Made by a program: the position numbers and the translations under genes. The notes under the pieces were generated by a model. The model was not told the DNA's origin. It made no database searches and worked only from the letters and a program-made list of their open reading frames with translations. Positions 16,153 through 24,575 of a stretch of DNA of 64,000 nt are shown piece by piece; the first letter of the stretch is position 1; every line of letters starts with the position of its first letter. This stretch comes from Paratractidigestivibacter faecalis (GTDB lineage: Bacteria; Actinomycetota; Coriobacteriia; Coriobacteriales; Atopobiaceae), in the NCBI RefSeq assembly GCF_003416765.1, contig NZ_QSNG01000001.1, forward strand, positions 522,742-586,741. The letters run 5' to 3'.

Positions 16153-17270
16153 GCACAAACGCAAGCAAGGGCAAGCGGGTCTTTGCCGGCCTTTCCGGCG
16201 GCGTGGATTCGGCGCTTGCCTGCGCGTTGCTGGTTGAGCGGGGCTACGACGTCACGGCCGTCTACATGCGCAACTGGTCCCGGGACCTGCCCGGCTTCAA
16301 GTGCGCCTGGGCAGATGACCTCGCGGACGCCGAGCGTGTGGCCGTGACCCTGGGCATCGACCTTAAGGTCTGGGACTGCGAGGCCGAGTACAAGGCCACC
16401 GTCGTGGACTACCTGGTGGACGCCTACGCTCGCGGCTACACGCCCAACCCGGACGTCATGTGCAACCAGACCGTCAAGTTCGGCACCTTCGCGGAGCGCG
16501 CCTTTGCCGCGGGCGCGGACTTTGTGGCCACGGGCCACTACGCTCGCGTGGCCCCTGCCGCCGAGAAGGGCACGGGCCAGAAGTCCGCAGCCGAGAGGCC
16601 CGTCTGCCTCCTGCGCGCCGCCGACGAGCACAAGGACCAGACCTACTTCCTGTGGCGCGTGGGCGCGGACGTCCTGGCCCGCACGCTCTTTCCGGTGGGG
16701 AACGTCCCCAGCAAGGCTGAGGTTCGCCGCATGTGCGCCGAGCGCGGCCTGGGCGTGGAGGCAAAGCCGGACTCCGACGGCATCTGCTTCGTGGGGCCGG
16801 TGGGCATCAGGACCTTCCTGCTTGACACGCTGGACCGTCGCGCGGGAGACATCGTGGAGTGGGAGACCGGGCGCGTCCTGGGCCACCACGACGGGGCCTT
16901 CCTCTTCACCGTGGGGCAGCGCAAGGGCCTTGACCTGGGCGGCGGCCCCGCCCGCTACGTGGTCTCCACGGACGTCCAGAAGAACGTGGTCTACGTCACC
17001 GCAGACCACCAGAGCCCTGCGCTCTTCTCGGCGGAGGTCGATCTGACTGATGCCATGTGGATTGGCGGCTCGGCGCCCGCGGCGGGGGAGTACCTCGTGC
17101 GCACCCGCCACACCGGTCCCCTCACGCCCGTACGGGTGGAGCCCGACCCGGACGGCCGCACCACACACCTGACCTTTGCGGAACCCCAGCGCCGCGTGGC
17201 CCCCGGCCAGTCCGCCGTCATCTACGACGGCCTCACCTGCCTGGGCGGCGGCATCGTCTCTAAGAGTTGA
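16149..17270 (+). CDS. mnmA: tRNA-specific 2-thiouridylase MnmA
   Basis: ATP-dependent enzyme (373 residues) that thiolates U34 of tRNA-Lys/Glu/Gln. The N-terminal PP-loop SGGVDS lies at residues 16-21. The two catalytic cysteines are C105 (NPDVMCNQTVKFG) and C213 (SDGICFVG), followed by the C-terminal RNA-binding and beta-barrel region. The GTG start at 16149 overlaps the desulfurase stop. Its TGA stop lies inside a perfect palindrome (17265-17295) that also serves as the terminator. Confidence 0.95.
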   Translation: MSTNASKGKRVFAGLSGGVDSALACALLVERGYDVTAVYMRNWSRDLPGFKCAWADDLADAERVAVTLGIDLKVWDCEAEYKATVVDYLVDAYARGYTPNPDVMCNQTVKFGTFAERAFAAGADFVATGHYARVAPAAEKGTGQKSAAERPVCLLRAADEHKDQTYFLWRVGADVLARTLFPVGNVPSKAEVRRMCAERGLGVEAKPDSDGICFVGPVGIRTFLLDTLDRRAGDIVEWETGRVLGHHDGAFLFTVGQRKGLDLGGGPARYVVSTDVQKNVVYVTADHQSPALFSAEVDLTDAMWIGGSAPAAGEYLVRTRHTGPLTPVRVEPDPDGRTTHLTFAEPQRRVAPGQSAVIYDGLTCLGGGIVSKS

Positions 17271-17299
17271 CAAAGGGACAGTCCCTTTGTCAACTTTTC
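17265..17299 (+). repeat. AGTTGACAAAGGGAC palindrome, copy 1 (stop codon plus terminator)
   Basis: AGTTGACAAAGGGAC (17265-17279), a single A, then its exact complement (17281-17295), followed by TTTT. The TGA stop of mnmA is within the left arm. The same sequence ends nadA at 54558-54587. Confidence 0.9.
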
Positions 17300-17393
17300 G
17301 CCGCGCCGCTCCCAGCCGACGGCCCAAGCCCAGCCGGGGGTATCATGGGAGAGTTAGGCGCCCTGCGCGCAAGGGACTACCAAAGGAGTCGGC

Positions 17394-18761
17394 GTGGCCG
17401 AGGAGCCCAAGAAGAAGGTCAAGCTCAAGGTCAGCGGTGCCCGCTCCACCAAGGCGGCCGCAGAGGACGCCGCGGCTGACCGCGAGTCCATGGGCCAGGT
17501 GCGCAAGAGCCTGGTGTTTCTCGCCTTCGTGGTGGTTGCCTACGTGGCGTACCTGGTCTTCTCGGGCCAGTTTGACGAGTTTGTGACCTCGCTTGCCGGC
17601 GTCGACTTGGGCTGGGTCACCGCGGGCGTCGTCTGCTTCCTCTTCTACTACGTCTTTGGCGTGCTGGCCTACGTGCTCTCCGTCATCGCAGACCCGGACT
17701 CCCCGGTGGGCATCCGCGACCTCATGAGCGTGGAGGCCTCCGGCGTCTTCTTCATGCGCCTCACGCCCAACGGCGCGGCGGCGCCCCCGGCACAGATCTA
17801 CCGCCTCACGCGCGCCGGGCTCTCCGTGGGCCAGGCCAGCGCCCTCAACTTCACGCGCTTCGTGCTCTACGAGGCCGGTGAGGGCGTCTTTGCGGCCATC
17901 ATGCTGCTCTTCTGCGGCAACTACTTCTACGAGCAGTTTGGCGACGTCACGCTCATCGGCCTCTTCCTCTTTGGCTTCAAGGTGGTCCAGGTGGGCGCCG
18001 TGCTCTTCCTGTGCCTCTTCCCCAAGCCCGTCATGGCCATTGGCAACTGGGCCCTGCGCTTTGCCAACCGCCACGGCTGGCTCAAGGAGGAGAAGTTCAA
18101 CAAGTACTACGAGATGGTCAACACCCAGGTCATGGAGTTTGCCAGCGCCTTCCGCTCTGCCTGCGGAAACGTTGGCGAGATGCTGGCCACCGAGGTGGTC
18201 ACCCTCCTGCAGCTCGGCTGCATGTACGCCCTGCCGTTCTTTGTGCTGAGGGCCTTTGGCGAGCCCGCCGACCTCATCGTCTGCCTGGCCAGCGGCTCCA
18301 TGTTGGAGCTGCTCATCAACGCCATCCCGCTGCCCGGTGGCACGGGCGGCGCGGAGGTGGGCTTTGCCTACCTCTTCCGCGACATGTTCGGCCAGCACCT
18401 GGCGGCGGGCTTTGTCATCTGGCGTGCCGTGGAGTACCTGCTGCCGGTCCTCATCGCCGCGCCCTGCATGGGCATGCGCTCCAACGGCGGCGTGAGCATC
18501 CGCAGACGCTGGGACGCCCTGTGGGGCGGCATCACTGGCCGCATCAACGGGTTTGTGGAGACGGGCAGCCTCAGGGGCGCGGGCGCTCGCAAGGCCTCCG
18601 GCGGCGTGACCATCAGGCCCAAGGCAAAGTCGGGCGGTGCCAGCGCCAGCGCGGCAGCCAAGCCAAAGGCGAGAAGGACCTCGGTCTCCGGCACGGGCTC
18701 CGCCAAGGTTGACGTTGCCGCAAAGATCGCCGCCGGCAAGGCGGCCGCCAAAAAGAAGTAG
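17394..18761 (+). CDS. LPG-synthase-type membrane protein (AglD/UPF0104 family)
   Basis: 455-residue membrane protein of the lysylphosphatidylglycerol-synthase transmembrane family, i.e. the flippase-like half of MprF without the aminoacyl-transferase domain. After a lysine-rich cytoplasmic N-terminus (1-40), 7 or 8 helices span about 42-375, including the family motif RLTPNGAAAPPAQIYRL and a second IPLPGGTGGAEVGFAYLF motif. The tail (about 395-455) is low-complexity Ala/Lys/Gly with the look of a nucleic-acid or membrane-surface binding tail. The GTG start follows AAAGGAG. It is monocistronic after the mnmA palindrome terminator. Confidence 0.83.
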   Translation: MAEEPKKKVKLKVSGARSTKAAAEDAAADRESMGQVRKSLVFLAFVVVAYVAYLVFSGQFDEFVTSLAGVDLGWVTAGVVCFLFYYVFGVLAYVLSVIADPDSPVGIRDLMSVEASGVFFMRLTPNGAAAPPAQIYRLTRAGLSVGQASALNFTRFVLYEAGEGVFAAIMLLFCGNYFYEQFGDVTLIGLFLFGFKVVQVGAVLFLCLFPKPVMAIGNWALRFANRHGWLKEEKFNKYYEMVNTQVMEFASAFRSACGNVGEMLATEVVTLLQLGCMYALPFFVLRAFGEPADLIVCLASGSMLELLINAIPLPGGTGGAEVGFAYLFRDMFGQHLAAGFVIWRAVEYLLPVLIAAPCMGMRSNGGVSIRRRWDALWGGITGRINGFVETGSLRGAGARKASGGVTIRPKAKSGGASASAAAKPKARRTSVSGTGSAKVDVAAKIAAGKAAAKKK

Positions 18762-18771
18762 AAAATACTTC

Positions 18772-18801
18772 TTGCCTTGGCGGACGCCGTTGGGTTATTC
18801 T
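18772..18801 (+). promoter_or_regulatory. Promoter of tRNA-Val
   Basis: TTGCCT (18772-18777), an 18-bp spacer and TATTCT (18796-18801). Confidence 0.6.
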
Positions 18802-18840
18802 ATCCCTTGCTGCAACCCCAGCAGCGAGTCACCAAAGTTC

Positions 18841-18915
18841 GGGCGTTTAGCTCAGGGGGAGAGCGCTTCCCTGACACGGAAGAGGTCACAAGTTCAAATC
18901 TTGTAACGCCCACCA
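18841..18915 (+). tRNA. tRNA-Val (anticodon GAC)
   Basis: Acceptor GGGCGTT/AACGCCC, anticodon loop CTGACAC between CTTCC and GGAAG, T arm ACAAGTTCAAATCTTGT, encoded CCA. Confidence 0.96.
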
Positions 18916-18923
18916 CAAAGTCT

Positions 18924-18960
18924 GCGCCCCGTCGGAGTCCTCCTCCGGCGGGGCGCTTTT
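18924..18960 (+). terminator. Terminator after tRNA-Val
   Basis: GCGCCCCGTCGGAG and CTCCGGCGGGGCGC form a nearly perfect stem with a short loop, then TTTT. Confidence 0.9.
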
Positions 18961-19226
18961 GTGTGTGCGGCCAGCCTTACGGCTCCTGCGATCCGCCCAC
19001 ACCGCAGACGCAAAAGTTGCGCAACAAAAGCCTGCCAAAGCGGCGTCGTGGCCATTGCGCGGACCCCCGCCTCCAGTTTGTCCAAACATGGTTGTACAAG
19101 CGGCTAATAATTGCGGGTGCGTCCTAACCTACCTGCTGTTTTGTGGCCCCGCATCAACAAAACCCAATCAAAATCAGAAGCAAAAGGCAGGTACAACGCT
19201 ACGCTGGCCAACCGGTTTCCAACCTG

Positions 19227-19238
19227 CCCCCCCCCCCC
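19227..19238 (+). repeat. Poly-C tract (C12)
   Basis: Twelve consecutive C residues in the 360-bp gene-free stretch 18961-19321, 25 bp upstream of the predicted polysaccharide-operon promoter. Homopolymers of this length change length by slippage. I see no gene in the remainder of this stretch. Confidence 0.9.
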
Positions 19239-19263
19239 TCGTCGAATTAGAAATAAGTTTATG

Positions 19264-19293
19264 TTGTGTGCCCCGGGGTACACGCGGTATCTT
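19264..19293 (+). promoter_or_regulatory. Probable original promoter and operator of the polysaccharide operon
   Basis: TTGTGT (19264-19269), an 18-bp spacer and TATCTT (19288-19293). The spacer overlaps an imperfect palindrome GTGTGCCCCGGGGTACAC, which could be an operator. The IS3 element inserts 28 bp downstream of the -10 box, cutting the leader off from wzz. Confidence 0.45.
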
Positions 19294-19359
19294 AAAGGGA
19301 GCAAAATACCCCCTCCCACGTTGAACTGCACCCCAAAACTTGGACGGCTTAAATAAGAA

Positions 19360-20273
19360 CTACGCCGCAAGGGACTGTCTCCGGAACTCCTCCGGGGTCA
19401 GTCCCTTCAGTTTAACCTGGCGCCTCCTCGTGTTCCAATGGACCACGAAGTCGTCGAGGTCCGCCTTGAAGGACTCGAAGTCCGGCCACGTCCTTCCACG
19501 GAAGAACTCGTCCTTGATGTGGCCGAACACCTGCTCCGTCGCGCCGTTGTCGATGCAGTTGCCCTTCCGGGACATGCTCTGCACCACGCCGGCCTCCTCC
19601 AACCGCCTGCACCAACCGGCCTGCTGGTACTGCCAGCCCATGTCCGAGTGCAGGATCGGCCTGGAGCCCTTGGGCTTCTTGGACACGAGCTGGTCGAGCA
19701 GCTCGTGCTGCTGAGCCATGTTGGGGTGCAGCGACGTGGACCAGGCGACGATCTCCTTGCTGCCGAAGTCGTAGACCGGCGCGAAGTAGGCCTTGCCCCA
19801 GGGCTGCTTGAACTCGGTGACGTCGGTGCCCATCTTTTCCCACGGCCCGTCGGCGGCGAAGTCCCTGCCGATGACGTTCTCGAAGGTCTTTCCGACCTTG
19901 CCCCTGTACGAGTTGTACCTGTGGTAGTCGGTCTCGCGGCGGATCCCGCAGCTGATGCCCATCTCGCGCATCATCTTCAGCGTCGTCTTGTAGGCTATGC
20001 GCACGCCCTGCTCGGCGCGCAGGCACATGGCGATCTGCCTGTGGCCGCACCCGTTGGCGGTGCGCGAGAATATCTCGGCGGCGGCCTCCCAGAGCTCGGG
20101 CCTGGTGGGAGCCTTCGGGTGCGACAGCGCGTAGTAGTAGCTGGACCGGGCCATGCCGGCGCACTCCAGCAGGCGCCCCAGCCCGTGCCCCTCTTCGCGC
20201 AGGACCCTCACGGCCTCGACCTTCGCCCTGGTCAGAGCCCGTCCCTCTCGACCAGGGCACGCAATTTTTTTAG
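19360..20273 (-). CDS. IS3-family transposase OrfB (DDE domain)
   Basis: Catalytic half of the transposase, expected to be made as an OrfAB fusion by -1 slippage at the A7 run (complement of 20265-20271). It has an HTH_21-like segment and a full rve domain with the three acidic residues in GTDVTEFK, ILHSDMGWQYQ and NGATEQVFGHIKDEFF. The frame stays open upstream behind orfA, but that part is a shadow. The stop is 38 bp from the left end. No disabling mutation is visible. Confidence 0.92.
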
Positions 20274-20723
20274 GTAGGCCACCTCGGTCTCGAGCCTTCG
20301 GCAGCGCTCCTCGAGCTCCTCCTCGCGGGTCCGCGGCCTCGCCTTGGAACCGCTCGGCCGGCCCTTGGGCCTCGGGCGCAGGGCCTCCGCGCCGCCCCGG
20401 CGGTATAGCGCGCACCACTTCTTGAGCGGCGACATCGACATTATGCCGAACGCCGCCATCGCCTCGGCCTTCGTCATGCCGCCGTCGACCACGGCGGAGG
20501 CTGCGGCGACCTTCTGCTCGTATGTGTACCTGGCCTGCTTGCCGTCCATGGATAGCAGCACCCCGCTTCCGAACGACCGGTATACGCAGAGCCATTGTCT
20601 CACGGTTCCGCGCGGGACCGACAGCGCCTTCGCCGCAGACTTGTAGCCGTTGCCTCGCTCGAAGAGCCCGATCGCCGCCTTCCTGGCCTCGATGTCGTGC
20701 TTCACCCTCAAGTCGACACGCAT
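20232..20723 (-). CDS. IS3-family transposase OrfA (HTH)
   Basis: 163-residue DNA-binding half. It has two helix-turn-helix segments (about residues 8-50, KSAAKALSVPRGTVRQWL, and 60-100, KAEAMAAFGIMSMSPLKKW) followed by a coiled-coil/leucine zipper region EEELEERCRRLETEVAYLKKL that continues into the frameshift site. The ATG at 20723 is six bases after GGGAGG in the IS end. Confidence 0.9.
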   Translation of the reverse strand: MRVDLRVKHDIEARKAAIGLFERGNGYKSAAKALSVPRGTVRQWLCVYRSFGSGVLLSMDGKQARYTYEQKVAAASAVVDGGMTKAEAMAAFGIMSMSPLKKWCALYRRGGAEALRPRPKGRPSGSKARPRTREEELEERCRRLETEVAYLKKLRALVERDGL

Positions 20724-20828
20724 AAAAAGCCTCCCATTTCTCGTGTCCAAGAAATGGGAGGCAGTTCACGTCAGGACGGGCCGTCCGGCCAGACGTGGGA
20801 AAGACGGCCTATGGGAGAATCGCGCGCC

Positions 20829-21488
20829 ATGACACTGTTGGAACTGTTGCACCTGCTGAAGAAGCATTTAAAACTGGTAATCATCATGCCTCTGGTATGT
20901 GCCCTCACGGTGGGCGGCTACTCCTTCGTGGCAATGAAGAACACCTACACCGCCTCGGTGAGCATGTACGTGCTCGTCCAGCATGACAACGCCAACAGCA
21001 ACTCGCTGAGCTCAGACCTCTCCGCCTCCCAGATGGTCACCAACGACGTGGCCACCCTCCTCAAGTCGGACCGCGTGGTGCTTGAGACCGCAAAGGCCCT
21101 GGGCCTTGAGGACCTCAAGGGCTACACCACCTCCATCACCAGCTCCACCACCTCCCGCGTCCTCACGCTCGAGGTCACCGGCACTGACCCCCAGCGCACC
21201 GCCGATGTCGCCAACAAGATGGCCGAGGAGGTCTCTGGCGTGGCCCGCGAGGTCATGAGCGTGGACTCCGTCAACGTCGTTGACTCCGCCAAGGTGCCCA
21301 CCAGCCCCAGCGGCCCCAAGCGCCCGCTCTACATTGCCGTCGGCCTTCTCGCCGGCCTCTTTGCCGCCGTGGCCATCGTGGTCGTTGCCGACATGCTCAA
21401 CACCAAGGTCCGCGGCGAGGAGGACCTCGAGGAGCTCCTTGGCGTCCCCGTCATCGGCCGCATTCCCGCCATGAAGGGAGGGCGATAA
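20829..21488 (+). CDS. Polysaccharide chain-length regulator / kinase activator (Wzz family)
   Basis: 219-residue membrane protein of the Wzz/YveK type. It has an N-terminal helix (about 18-38), a long extracytoplasmic part and a second helix (about 175-195, YIAVGLLAGLFAAVAIVVVA) with the preceding proline-rich SPSGPKRP motif. In Gram-positive bacteria it activates the separate BY-kinase encoded next. The ATG at 20829 follows GGGAGAA; an in-frame ATG at 20811 is possible. The gene begins just 60 bp from the IS3 right end, so its native promoter is displaced. Confidence 0.9.
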   Translation: MTLLELLHLLKKHLKLVIIMPLVCALTVGGYSFVAMKNTYTASVSMYVLVQHDNANSNSLSSDLSASQMVTNDVATLLKSDRVVLETAKALGLEDLKGYTTSITSSTTSRVLTLEVTGTDPQRTADVANKMAEEVSGVAREVMSVDSVNVVDSAKVPTSPSGPKRPLYIAVGLLAGLFAAVAIVVVADMLNTKVRGEEDLEELLGVPVIGRIPAMKGGR

Positions 21489-21491
21489 TCC

Positions 21492-22379
21492 ATGGCCAAG
21501 AAGGCACAGGACGATCGCGTCTTCATCCAGAACGCCGTCAAGACGCTCGCAACCAACATCCGCTTTGCCTCTGTGGATAACCCCGTCCGCTCCATCGTGG
21601 TGACGTCGTCCATCCCCAACGAGGGCAAGACCACCATCGCCACCAATCTCGCCCAGGCCCTCGCCTCCGGTGGCAAGACCGTGCTCATCGTGGAGTGCGA
21701 CATGCGCCGTCGCTCCCTTGCGGCTGCCCTGGGCACCCACGCCCGCAACGGCATCTACGCCGTGCTCTCCGGCCAGGTTGACCTTGACGACGCCGTGGTA
21801 CGCACGTCCACCCGCAACGTCTGGTTCCTTGACTCAGAGCCCCACATTCCCAACCCAGTGGACATCCTGGGCTCCAAGCGATTCTGCTCCTTCATCGAGC
21901 GCCTCAAGGACGAGTACGACTACGTGGTCCTTGACACCCCGCCCCTCTCCGCCTTCATCGACGCCGCCGTCATTGGCTCCATCGCAGACGGCACGCTTCT
22001 GGTGGTGCGCCGCAACTTTGTGCGCCGCGAGGAGGTCCTCTCTGCCTACGAGCAGCTCAAGAAGGCCGAGGCCAACGTCCTGGGCACCGTCCTCAACTAC
22101 TGCGAGGACAAGAAGTCCGAGTACTACTACGAGTACTACTCAAAGGACGGCAAGAAGCTGAGCAAGGGCGGCGCCGACGCTGACGCCCCGCAGCTCAGCA
22201 ACGCTCCGGCCCAGCAGACCCCGCGCCCCAGGACGACGCCTGCGGTCCCCAAGAGCCAGCCCACCACGGCTCCGGGCCTGAAGCCCATTCCCCAGGGCCA
22301 GCCGGTGGCGTCCCCCGACTCCACCTCCCAGTTCCTGGCTCAGACCGGCTACGCCCCGCGCACCTACACCGAGGAGTAG
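21492..22379 (+). CDS. Tyrosine-protein kinase of the BY-kinase family (CpsD/YwqD-like)
   Basis: Cytoplasmic autokinase (295 residues) controlling polysaccharide assembly. Walker A SSIPNEGKTT, Walker A' LIVECDMRRRS and Walker B YVVLDTPPLS are present. The phospho-acceptor tyrosine cluster EYYYEYYSKDG lies at about residues 216-226 rather than at the extreme end. A proline/threonine/glutamine-rich tail of about 65 residues follows the cluster, longer than in CpsD. It is 3 bp downstream of the wzz gene. The following gene encodes the opposing phosphatase. Confidence 0.92.
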   Translation: MAKKAQDDRVFIQNAVKTLATNIRFASVDNPVRSIVVTSSIPNEGKTTIATNLAQALASGGKTVLIVECDMRRRSLAAALGTHARNGIYAVLSGQVDLDDAVVRTSTRNVWFLDSEPHIPNPVDILGSKRFCSFIERLKDEYDYVVLDTPPLSAFIDAAVIGSIADGTLLVVRRNFVRREEVLSAYEQLKKAEANVLGTVLNYCEDKKSEYYYEYYSKDGKKLSKGGADADAPQLSNAPAQQTPRPRTTPAVPKSQPTTAPGLKPIPQGQPVASPDSTSQFLAQTGYAPRTYTEE

Positions 22380-22474
22380 CCAAAGGCGAGAAGCCCGGCC
22401 ACTCCGGCGCTCCGGAAGCCACGCGCCCCCGCCGCACCCACCCACCACACGCACCCAGAAGGGAGTGACGCACG

Positions 22475-23134
22475 ATGAGAGACATGCACTGCCACATCCT
22501 GCCCGGCGTTGACGACGGGTCCCCAGACATGGAGACCAGCCTCGTCATGCTGGACGCTGCCAAGCAGGCCGGCGTGACCAGCATCGTGTGCACTCCCCAC
22601 GTGCGCAGCCCCTACTTCAAGGACCTGGACGTCCTGTGGGATGCCTACCACCGCCTCAAGGAGGCGGCCGGTGGCTTCCCCATAACCATGGGCTTTGAGG
22701 TCAACCACACCAAGCTCATGGAGCTGGGCCTTGAGGAGTGGGCGCCTTATCTGGGCTTTGAGGGCACGGGCGAGTTCCTGCTGGAGCTTGACACCCGCTG
22801 CACAGAGGCGGACTTCCAAGACTACGAGCGCACCATCTTTGTCCTGCAGGGCATGGGCTATGACGTCATCATCGCCCACCCGGAGCGCTACCGCGCCATC
22901 CAGCAGAACACGGAGATTGCCCGCAACCTCCTCAAGATGGGCTGCAAGCTCCAGGCCTCCGCGGACTTCATCGCCGGCGGCCGCATGGGGAGAGCGAAGA
23001 AGCCCGCGCAGAAGATGTTTGACCAGCTCCTCTACCGCTACATTGCGAGCGACGCCCACAAGCCCGAGCACTACGCCCTGCTTGCCAAGGCGGTGGCGGA
23101 GTACCCCACGAGGGGAGCCCACATGCGCGTCTAG
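22475..23134 (+). CDS. PHP-type tyrosine phosphatase (CpsB/YwqE-like)
   Basis: 219-residue metal-dependent phosphatase that dephosphorylates the BY-kinase. The PHP signature is visible: MHCHILPGVDDGS at the start, CTPH near residue 46, and the later HPERY and DAHKPEHY metal ligands. RBS AAGGGAG precedes the ATG at 22475. It completes the kinase-adaptor-phosphatase set that regulates polymer length. Confidence 0.93.
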   Translation: MRDMHCHILPGVDDGSPDMETSLVMLDAAKQAGVTSIVCTPHVRSPYFKDLDVLWDAYHRLKEAAGGFPITMGFEVNHTKLMELGLEEWAPYLGFEGTGEFLLELDTRCTEADFQDYERTIFVLQGMGYDVIIAHPERYRAIQQNTEIARNLLKMGCKLQASADFIAGGRMGRAKKPAQKMFDQLLYRYIASDAHKPEHYALLAKAVAEYPTRGAHMRV

Positions 23135-23151
23135 CGCGTGCGCGGGCAGGT

Positions 23152-23197
23152 TCCCTTGGGCTCACTTGGTCCCAGCGGACGGAGCGAGCCCAAGGGA
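23152..23197 (+). promoter_or_regulatory. Long stem-loop in the loaP leader
   Basis: TCCCTTGGGCTC (23152-23163) pairs perfectly with GAGCCCAAGGGA (23186-23197) around a 22-nt inner part. No T run follows, so it is not a standard terminator. It sits in the 208-bp gap before the NusG paralogue; LoaP-type factors are known to act through leader RNA hairpins, but its role here is unproven. Confidence 0.5.
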
Positions 23198-23342
23198 GAA
23201 GGCCCACGCCTGATCCAACATATCTTGCTCCGAGGTGGACCGTGTCTGGTGCAGGACGCCTGAGGTGCCAGGAGGACGAATAGGTCTCTTACCTAGCGAT
23301 GGAGCCAAGGGCGGAGCCCTAGGCATTGAGGGAGTTCCAAGG

Positions 23343-23903
23343 ATGGCTACATCAAAGGTTACATGGTACGTGGTACAGGTCCAGACGGGCCGGGAGCGCG
23401 CCATGTGCGAGCTCATAGAGCGCGTGGCGCCCAAGGGCCTGGTGGGGGAGTGCTTCACTCCCAGGTACCAGACGCAGAAGAAGTTCCAGGGAGAGTGGCT
23501 AGAGGTTGAGCAGCTGCTCCTTCCCGGATACGTGATCGTAGACACCGCCAAGCCGGAGCTCCTCATGCAGACGCTCCGTAAAATCCCGGACTTCACGCGC
23601 CTGCTGACCATGGGAGAGACCTTCGCACCCCTGGAAGAGCGCGACGTAGAGTGGATAGGAACCTTCACCCAGAAGGGCAGAAGGATCATCCCCATGTCCA
23701 TGGGAGTCATGGAGGGTGACCGCGTCGTGGTCACCGAGGGACCCCTCGTCGGGCGAGACGCGCTCATCAAGCGCGTCAACCGCCACAAAAGCCTTGCCAT
23801 CTTGGAGCTCCAGATATGTGGCAGAACGGTCACGATAAAGGTTGGTCTTGGAATTGTTGGAAAGTCAGAGCAACAAGACGGTGAGCGCAAAGACGTTTCC
23901 TGA
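23343..23903 (+). CDS. loaP: LoaP-like specialised NusG antiterminator
   Basis: 186-residue NusG paralogue. The NGN domain starts WYVVQVQTGRERAMCELIERV and contains LLPGYVIV. A KOW domain (about residues 115-150, GDRVVVTEGPLVGRDALIKRVNRHKSLA) follows. Domain order, length and position at the head of a long polysaccharide gene run match LoaP, which lets RNA polymerase read through terminators in biosynthetic operons. The ATG at 23343 is chosen because the family N-terminus starts there. The next gene overlaps its 3' end. Confidence 0.87.
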   Translation: MATSKVTWYVVQVQTGRERAMCELIERVAPKGLVGECFTPRYQTQKKFQGEWLEVEQLLLPGYVIVDTAKPELLMQTLRKIPDFTRLLTMGETFAPLEERDVEWIGTFTQKGRRIIPMSMGVMEGDRVVVTEGPLVGRDALIKRVNRHKSLAILELQICGRTVTIKVGLGIVGKSEQQDGERKDVS

Positions 23904-24573
23904 GCCTGGGACGCCAGAGTTTGCTGAGGCTAGCAAGTCTCTTGATACAAGGTCCCTTGGATACAAGGTCGTCAAGCGCTCGTTTGACATCGTCTTCAGT
24001 GGCTTTGCCGTTGCCGGTTTGCTGATTCCTTGTGCCATCCTTTCGGTCGCCATTGCGATTGATACCAAGGGCGCTCCTATGTATTCCCAGGTACGTGTGG
24101 GCAAGAACGGAAAGCCCTTCCGCATCTACAAGTTCCGTAGCATGGTTGCCGATGCTGACGATGTGGAGAAGTACCTGACGCCCGAGCAGCTCGTTGTCTG
24201 GAACCGCGAGCGCAAGGTTGATGACGATCCCCGCATCACCAAGGTCGGCAAGTTCATTCGCAAGACGAGCCTTGACGAGCTCCCGCAGTTCCTGAACGTC
24301 TTTGTCGGACAGCTCAGCGTCATCGGGCCCAGGGCCATTACGTTTGACGAGCTCAACAACTACACGCCCGAGGACTGCGCAAAGCTCTTGAGCGTGCCTC
24401 AGGGCATTACGGGTGCATGGCAAGCCGGTCCTCGCAATCAGGCTACCTTCGAAAACGGCGAGCGTCAGCGCATTGAGGTTAATTACGCAAGCACTGCTTG
24501 TCTTAAGTCCGACGTAGACGTGTTCTTCGGCACCTTTGGTGTGATGTTCGGCAAAAAGAAGACGGGGAAGTAG
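23842..24573 (+). CDS. Undecaprenyl-phosphate sugar-1-phosphate transferase (priming enzyme)
   Basis: Membrane enzyme (up to 243 residues) that starts the repeat unit on the lipid carrier. One hydrophobic hairpin (about 48-75) is followed by the catalytic domain with PMYSQVRVGKNGKPFRIYKFRSM, KTSLDELPQFLNV and GPRA motifs of the bacterial sugar transferase family. The start is uncertain: TTG codons at 23842, 23848 and 23854 or GTG 23881 are possible, all overlapping the loaP end. It belongs to the short one-hairpin type, without the four extra helices of WcaJ. Confidence 0.9.
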   Translation: MVLELLESQSNKTVSAKTFPEPGTPEFAEASKSLDTRSLGYKVVKRSFDIVFSGFAVAGLLIPCAILSVAIAIDTKGAPMYSQVRVGKNGKPFRIYKFRSMVADADDVEKYLTPEQLVVWNRERKVDDDPRITKVGKFIRKTSLDELPQFLNVFVGQLSVIGPRAITFDELNNYTPEDCAKLLSVPQGITGAWQAGPRNQATFENGERQRIEVNYASTACLKSDVDVFFGTFGVMFGKKKTGK

Positions 24574-24575
24574 TC

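Larger units (their letters stand above)
19322..20768 (-). mobile_element. Intact IS3-family insertion sequence (1447 bp)
   Basis: The terminal inverted repeats start TGAACTGC at both ends and share TTGGAC at their inner edge; 19322-19329 is the left end and 20761-20768 the right. A 3-bp direct repeat CGT (19319-19321 and 20769-20771) is the target duplication normal for this family. It encodes OrfA and OrfB with an A7 frameshift site. Orientation is opposite to the polysaccharide operon that follows 60 bp away. A second hairpin (CCTCCCATTTCT and complement) sits at the right end, upstream of orfA. Confidence 0.93.

Noticed and set aside
18961-19321. A further copy of the palindromic-ended element (CTACCTGCTGTTTTG facing CAAAAGGCAGGTAC)
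   Set aside because: The arms are only partly complementary and the internal words of the family are missing; kept out of the repeat list.
19111-19356. Small frames in the 18961-19321 gap
   Set aside because: They run across the poly-C tract and into the IS end; no start site or recognisable protein.
19438-20277. Plus-strand 279-codon frame across the IS element
   Set aside because: Antisense shadow of the transposase OrfB, which carries the full DDE motif set.
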